This document shows, one piece after another, positions 59,985 through 64,000 of a DNA stretch of 64,000 nucleotides. This DNA comes from Mycoplasma yeatsii GM274B (lineage in GTDB: Bacteria; Bacillota_I; Bacilli_A; Mycoplasmatales; Mycoplasmataceae), in assembly GCF_000875755.1 (NCBI RefSeq), contig NZ_CP007520.1:248001-312000 (forward strand), written 5' to 3'. The position numbers and the translations under genes were made by a program. Positions within the stretch are counted from its first letter, which is position 1. Each line of letters begins with the position of its first letter. The notes under the pieces are model-generated. The model made no database searches, was not told where the DNA came from, and worked only from the letters and a program-made list of their open reading frames with translations.

Positions 59985-60213
59985 TCTCTCACCAATAATG
60001 TATTAGAAAGAAATTTAAAAATATAACCTTTTAAAACAACAAATATTATTGAATTTTTGTAAATACCACACACAAAGCATATGAGGTTTTTTATATTATT
60101 TAAACTTTATTAATAAATAGCATATTTTTAATGAAGATTCTCTAATTTAGTACTTGATTCTAAAAAAAAAAAAAAATAGAATCAAGTTATATTGCAAAAA
60201 AGTAGGAATAGAT
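59985..60213. other. Intergenic region with a poly(A) promoter
   Basis: Between divergent comEC and the DUF285 gene. Up to 60151 nothing definite is seen; after that comes the inverted-repeat/A15 element. Confidence 0.5.
60152..60193 (+). promoter_or_regulatory. Poly(A) promoter, copy A (A15)
   Basis: Eleven-bp inverted repeat acttgattcta/tagaatcaagt around a tract of 15 A (60162-60176), followed by TATATT (60188-60193). TTGATT in the left arm is a candidate -35 or activator site; its distance from TATATT depends on the tract length. Same element in front of the next paralog with 16 A. Confidence 0.7.
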
Positions 60214-61458
60214 ATGAAAAAGAAATTATTATGAATTATAACTCCAATTTTAATATTACTAGCTTTAATTGGTACTGGAATTGGAGTTGCTGTTGTTAAG
60301 AAACCGAATTCAAATACGCAAAATAGAACTGATGAAGAAAATAAAATTCCAAATCAAGATAATGAAAATAATAATGTAAATTCAACACCTAATGAAGAAA
60401 ATCAAAAAATTGATTTATCAGAAATAATAACTAAAAGAGATTTAGGAACTTTTTTGGAAAATAATATAAATGATGCAAATGTATTGATAAAAGTTAAAGA
60501 ATTAAATTCTGATTTTAAAGATAAAGATACATCAAATCTAATAGTAGAAAAACTTAAATACACAGCAAAAATTAAAGTCAGATCAGAAGATTCAACATTT
60601 AAAGAAGAAGTTGAAGTTAGATTTATACCTATTGACAAGTTTGGAGGTAAATATACTGTTTATAGCCAAGATGGGAGAGTTTGTGAAGAATTTGGGTATA
60701 GGAAAGATAATGCAGGAAACTGAAGTCTTGATGTGATGCTTCCATCTACAAATAGCGTACCCGAAGAATTACCATGATTTATAACAAGTTTAAATACGGT
60801 TTTCCAAGAAAATATGAGTACAATTATAAAAGGTTTGGATAAGTGAGATACTTCAAACGTAACAGATATGGGTTACATGTTTGTTGATACTGAAAACTTC
60901 AACCAAGATATATCAAGGTGAGATACTTCTAAAGTAACTGATATGAGTAGCATCTTCGAAAAAGCTCAATCTTTCAACCAAGACATATCTAATTGAAACA
61001 CTTCAAATGTAACTAATATGCATAGTATGTTTGATGGTGCTTCAAAATTCAACCAAGATATATCTAGCTGAAACACTTCAAATGTAACTAATATGGGTGC
61101 TATGTTCCGTGATGCAGAATCTTTCAACCAAGACATATCTAAATGAAACACTTCAAATGTAACTAATATGATTTTAATGTTCGTTGGTGCTAAATCTTTC
61201 AATCAACCAGTAGGAAACTGAAACACTTCAAATGTAACAAATATGTGAGGTATGTTTGAACAAACAAAAATCTTCAACCAACCTCTAAACAACTGAAACA
61301 CTTCAAATGTAACAAATATGAGAGAAATGTTCCGTAATGCAGAATCTTTCAACCAAAACATTTCTAACTGAGATGTTAATAATGTTAATGATTTTTCTGA
61401 TTTTGCTGCAAACTCAAAATTAGAAGAAAAACATATCCCAGAAAAATTTAGAAAATAA
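60214..61458 (+). CDS. DUF285/PARCEL-repeat surface protein, copy 3
   Basis: 414 residues. Signal-anchor MKKKLLWIITPILILLALIG without lipobox Cys, Asn/Glu-rich spacer, a unique domain (about 75-190), the boundary motif ELPWFITSL, and eight exact 25-residue repeats (75 bp each, starting at 60844, 60919, 60994 and so on to 61369), consensus WNTSNVTNM...MF..A.SFNQDIS. Ends in HIPEKFRK. The gene looks intact; tandem with the paralog at 61865, sharing promoter element and first 30 codons. Confidence 0.88.
60844..61443 (+). repeat. Eight 75-bp coding repeats
   Basis: Period is exactly 75 bp from one TGA(Trp)-ACT/GAT unit start to the next. The central six are nearly identical (aacacttcaaatgtaactaa), so they could recombine. 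Confidence 0.9.
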
Positions 61459-61703
61459 CATATCCCTGTTAATAAAACAAAAGTAGAACTTTAATCATTG
61501 AAAATGAACAAGCTAAAAAAGAATTAAACAGTGTCGATGCTTGATTTATTAAAAATGCATCAAAATTAGAATCTATTAGCAAAGAAAAATTTGAAGCACA
61601 AAAAATAGATCAAAAATTAGAAGTAAAAATCAAAGCAAAATCTAACAATACTAAATTCAAATGTGAAATTGTTGTTGGATATACTATTTCAATTCAATTA
61701 TAA
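61459..61703 (+). pseudogene. Remnant of a gene 3' end
   Basis: No start codon. After the copy 3 stop, the same aacatatccc seen inside its end (61430-61439) recurs at 61457-61466, followed by VNKTKVEL and a stop; then, in another frame, IENEQAKKELNSVDAWFIKN continues open for about 65 codons to TAA 61703. It looks like the tail of another lipoprotein-like gene left by recombination. Confidence 0.55.
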
Positions 61704-61721
61704 ATTTAATAAATATAATTT

Positions 61722-61748
61722 AACTCACAAACTTTTGTGAGTTTTTTT
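61722..61748 (+). terminator. Terminator
   Basis: aactcacaa/ttgtgagtt type stem followed by T7; nearly the same sequence ends the next gene. Confidence 0.85.
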
Positions 61749-61801
61749 GCTTAGTTCTTATAAAATACTTGGATATTAATTCTTGTTTTTTGTAATTTAG
61801 T

Positions 61802-61844
61802 ACTTGATTCTAAAAAAAAAAAAAAAATAGAATCAAGTTATATT
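61802..61844 (+). promoter_or_regulatory. Poly(A) promoter, copy B (A16)
   Basis: Same inverted repeat and TATATT as copy A, but the tract is 16 A (61812-61827). Confidence 0.7.
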
Positions 61845-61864
61845 GCAAAAAAGTAGGAATAGAT

Positions 61865-62878
61865 ATGAAAAAGAAATTATTATGAATTATAGCTCCAATT
61901 TTAATATTATTAGCTTTAATTGGTACTGGAATTGGAGTTGCTGTTGCTAAGAAACCGAATTCAAATACTCAAAATAAAACTGATGAAGAAAATAAAAATC
62001 CGAATCAAGATAATGAAAATCAAAAAATAAATTTATCAGACTTAACCAAAAAAGTCTTAGGAACAATTGAAGAACAAAATTTAAATAAAAAAACCATATT
62101 AAATAAACTAAAAGAATTAAATGTTGAAATTAAAGATAGAGACTTATCAAGTCTGTCAGTTGAAATTTCTGAATTTAGTGCAGTAATTAAATCTACAACA
62201 AAAGATCTAAAATTTTCTGGTGAAGTTGAAGTTAGATTTATACCCGTTGATGGAAATGGAAGTAATAATCGCAGAACTGCCGTGTATAATGAAGATAAAT
62301 CAATCTGTAAAAAAATTGGTTATTCTATAAATCAAGATGGGAACTGAATGGTAAAGCAATTTGATATAAATACAAGTAAAGTTCCAGAAGAATTACCATG
62401 ATTTATAACAAGTTTAGTAGGTTTATTTAGTGAAAATAAAAACGAAAGAATCGAAGGGATTGAAAAATGAGATACTTCAAATATAACTGTTATGAGCTTT
62501 ATGTTTGAAAGAGCTTTATCCTTCAACCAACCTTTAAACGACTGAAACACCTCAAATGTAACTAATATGTTCGCTATGTTTTCTGGTGCTAAGTCCTTCA
62601 ACCAACCTTTAAACAACTGAAATACTTCAAAAGTAACTAATATGCGTTTAATGTTTGATGGTGCAAAATCATTTAACCAAGACATATCTAATTGAGATAC
62701 ATCAAATGTTACTGATATGACAGCTATGTTTCAAAAAGCTCCATCCTTCAACCAAGATATATCTAATTGAAATGTTGATAATGTTACTGAATTTGAAGAT
62801 TTTTCCCATGATTTCCCAGAATCGAATCACCCAGAATGAACTGAATCTAAAAGACCTACTTTTAAAATTAAAAATTAA
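61865..62878 (+). CDS. DUF285/PARCEL-repeat surface protein, copy 4
   Basis: 337 residues. First 30 residues nearly identical to copy 3 (one or two differences), divergent unique domain, ELPWFITSL boundary, then five 25-residue repeats (starts 62468, 62543, 62618, 62693, 62768). C-terminus ends TFKIKN. Intact. Confidence 0.88.
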
Positions 62879-62903
62879 CTCACAAGTTTTGTGGGTTTTT
62901 TTC
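62877..62903 (+). terminator. Terminator of copy 4
   Basis: aactcacaa/ttgtgggtt stem overlapping the stop codon, followed by T7. Confidence 0.85.
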
Positions 62904-62924
62904 TGCTCATTTTTTATAAAACGC

Positions 62925-62953
62925 TTGCATATATATATATATATCATTATCTT
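62925..62953 (+). promoter_or_regulatory. (TA)8-spacer promoter
   Basis: TTGCAT (62925-62930) and TATCTT (62948-62953) are separated by 17 bp mostly made of the (AT)8 tract 62929-62944. A change of one dinucleotide would shift spacing to 15 or 19. The same design controls phase-variable surface genes in the mycoides group (vmm/vmc type). Confidence 0.65.
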
Positions 62954-62968
62954 TAGAGTTAAAAAGAG

Positions 62969-63719
62969 ATGATGTACGTGAAAAAAGAAGCTATTAAAAA
63001 ATATTTTGATAAAAAATTTATAGTTTATTCAATAGGGATAAATGATCCTAAAAATATAAAATTTAAGAATTCAAAATATTATAAATACAAACAAATAGAT
63101 TTATCTTTAACCAATTTTAAATTTAATAAAACAATTAAGCGAATTAGAGCATCCAGATATAATCTTAGCTTCACCACCTTGTGAGAGTTGAAGTGGAGCT
63201 GATTGTGGAGCTAAAATGTTCACAAAAATAACTTCAACTTCAAATGACCAAGAAAATTCAACTTCAATTTGAGAAGTAAAAAATAGAAAATTTTATCAAA
63301 ACTATAATAAAACTTGCCACCCTGTAAAAAGAAGACAATTCTTACAAAAAGAAATAGGAAGAATACTTGGAGTAGCAACAATTGGAGCAACTATTAATAT
63401 TATCGAAACATTCAATCCTAAAGTTTGAGTAATTGAAAATCCAGCAACTAGTAAAACTTGAGAATTTCAAAAAGAGCATTGAGATTTTCACACAGGTTAT
63501 TTTGAAAACAAAACTTATTATTCATCTTATGATAGTGAATTTTCTTTAAAACCTACTATCTTTAAAAGTAATATAAAACTTAACCTTTTAACAAGCCGAG
63601 TAAAAGGAAATAATGATCATATGGCTAGAGGAAGTTATTCTAAAAGAAGCTCAATACCATCAGAACTAGTAAAAGATCTAATTGAAAATATAATCAATTA
63701 TCTAGACTTTGAAAATTAA
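62969..63719 (+). pseudogene. Cytosine-C5 DNA methyltransferase-like gene, frameshifted
   Basis: About 250 codons. The N-terminal frame (MMYVKKEAIKKYFDKKFIVY) runs to NFKFNKTIKR, then the expected continuation QLSELEHPDIILASPPCESW lies one frame away; removing one A of aaaa at about 63130-63133 joins them. The S-P-P-C-x-S-W-S motif (about residues 69-76 after repair) is the C5-methyltransferase catalytic Cys loop. The remaining body, including VWVIENPATSKTW (motif ENV/ENP), is open to TAA 63719. Motif I is weak. As written the protein would end after 71 residues. The TA-repeat promoter lies just upstream. Confidence 0.7.
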
Positions 63720-63735
63720 AATTAATGGAGAAAAT

Positions 63736-64000
63736 ATGTTAATTAGTAATGAAGAAAAAAATATTATTTTAGAAAAAGTTAAAGGTTCAAGAATTAGAAT
63801 GGTTGCAATTTGTTTTGATGCATATAAAAAGCGCTTTGATCAAATTTATAAAAATCATGAAAAAATTAGTTACTACCCAGAAGGCAAAAGAATGAAAGTA
63901 TTTAATGAAAATAATGAATATGTGGATAATTTTAATAGTGATTCAGCATTTGAACAATGCTTTAAAACTCTTGTTGGTCTTGGTTTTTTAGATATTAATT
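63736..64000 (+). CDS. Unknown gene downstream of the methyltransferase (3' part outside window)
   Basis: First 88 codons are open to the window edge (MLISNEEKNIILEKVKGSRI...). Starts 16 bases after the methyltransferase stop with an atggag site, so probably the same transcript. Not recognised. Position would suit a restriction endonuclease, but nothing in the visible part shows it. Confidence 0.6.
   Translation, partial: MLISNEEKNIILEKVKGSRIRMVAICFDAYKKRFDQIYKNHEKISYYPEGKRMKVFNENNEYVDNFNSDSAFEQCFKTLVGLGFLDIN

Noticed and set aside
59985..60151. Small RNA or gene between comEC and the poly(A) promoter
   Set aside because: No open frame, stable hairpin or promoter pair could be supported.
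60844..61443. Regular 75-bp repeats as a CRISPR array
   Set aside because: There are no unique spacers, the period is a multiple of three, and the translation is a DUF285 repeat.

Overview
This is a stretch of a mollicute chromosome, very AT-rich, in which UGA is read as tryptophan: most long genes run through in-frame TGA codons at conserved Trp positions (for example in gapN, pheT, ruvB, comEC and transketolase). The 16S rRNA and gene content point to the Mycoplasma mycoides/putrefaciens branch (Spiroplasma group). The species is an inference; a 16S search would settle it.

Layout. 1-4457: 3' end of infB, a small membrane protein, a dimeric-type dUTPase, an SpoU-family RNA methyltransferase and gapN. 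4560-9615: one complete 16S-23S-5S rRNA operon with promoter, RNase III-type processing stems and terminator. 9705-22711 and on to 23171: a 1507-residue FtsX-like permease, a hypothetical protein, pheST, yceD-rpmF, then a reduced division cluster rsmH-ftsA-like-ftsZ-sepF without mraZ. 23249-27502 (minus): two paralogous DUF285-repeat surface proteins separated by an intact IS1202-like insertion sequence with a 28-bp target duplication; the upstream paralog is frameshifted at an A7 tract. 27696-35585: pepV, rpsB-tsf, a membrane protein, pyrH-frr, argS, rpsU, ruvA. 35578-42013: ruvB, unknown genes, yqeH, DUF896, tkt, a UPF0154 protein. 42032-43397: an IS3-family element with a single fused transposase frame, protected by hairpins on both sides. 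43565-46600: decayed repeat-rich surface gene and a second decayed gene. 46634-53412: plsY, tRNA-Lys, ribF-like, nfo, a lipoprotein, nusB, xseAB. 53476-59984 (mostly minus): coaE, a small protein, a sigma-like factor, a membrane protein, holA-like, rpsT (plus), comEC. 60152-64000: two tandem DUF285 surface genes behind poly(A)-containing promoters (A15 and A16), a gene remnant, then a cytosine methyltransferase gene with a (TA)8 spacer promoter and an internal frameshift, followed by the start of an unknown gene.

How it fits together. About two thirds is housekeeping: translation, nucleotide metabolism, recombination/repair, cell division, sugar metabolism. The rest is a variable surface and mobile-DNA layer. 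Four DUF285 proteins, one decayed modular surface gene and one DNA methyltransferase are each associated with a simple-sequence tract (A7, A7, A15, A16, TA8) at a place where a one-unit change would alter translation or promoter spacing. The most interesting hypothesis here is that several loci in one genome, including a methyltransferase, are independently phase-variable. The other notable items are a sigma-70-like small protein in a genome type that usually has one sigma factor, an rpsB leader RNA candidate, a 40-nt perfect palindrome touching the IS transposase ribosome binding site, and terminators at IS and operon ends that overlap coding sequence.
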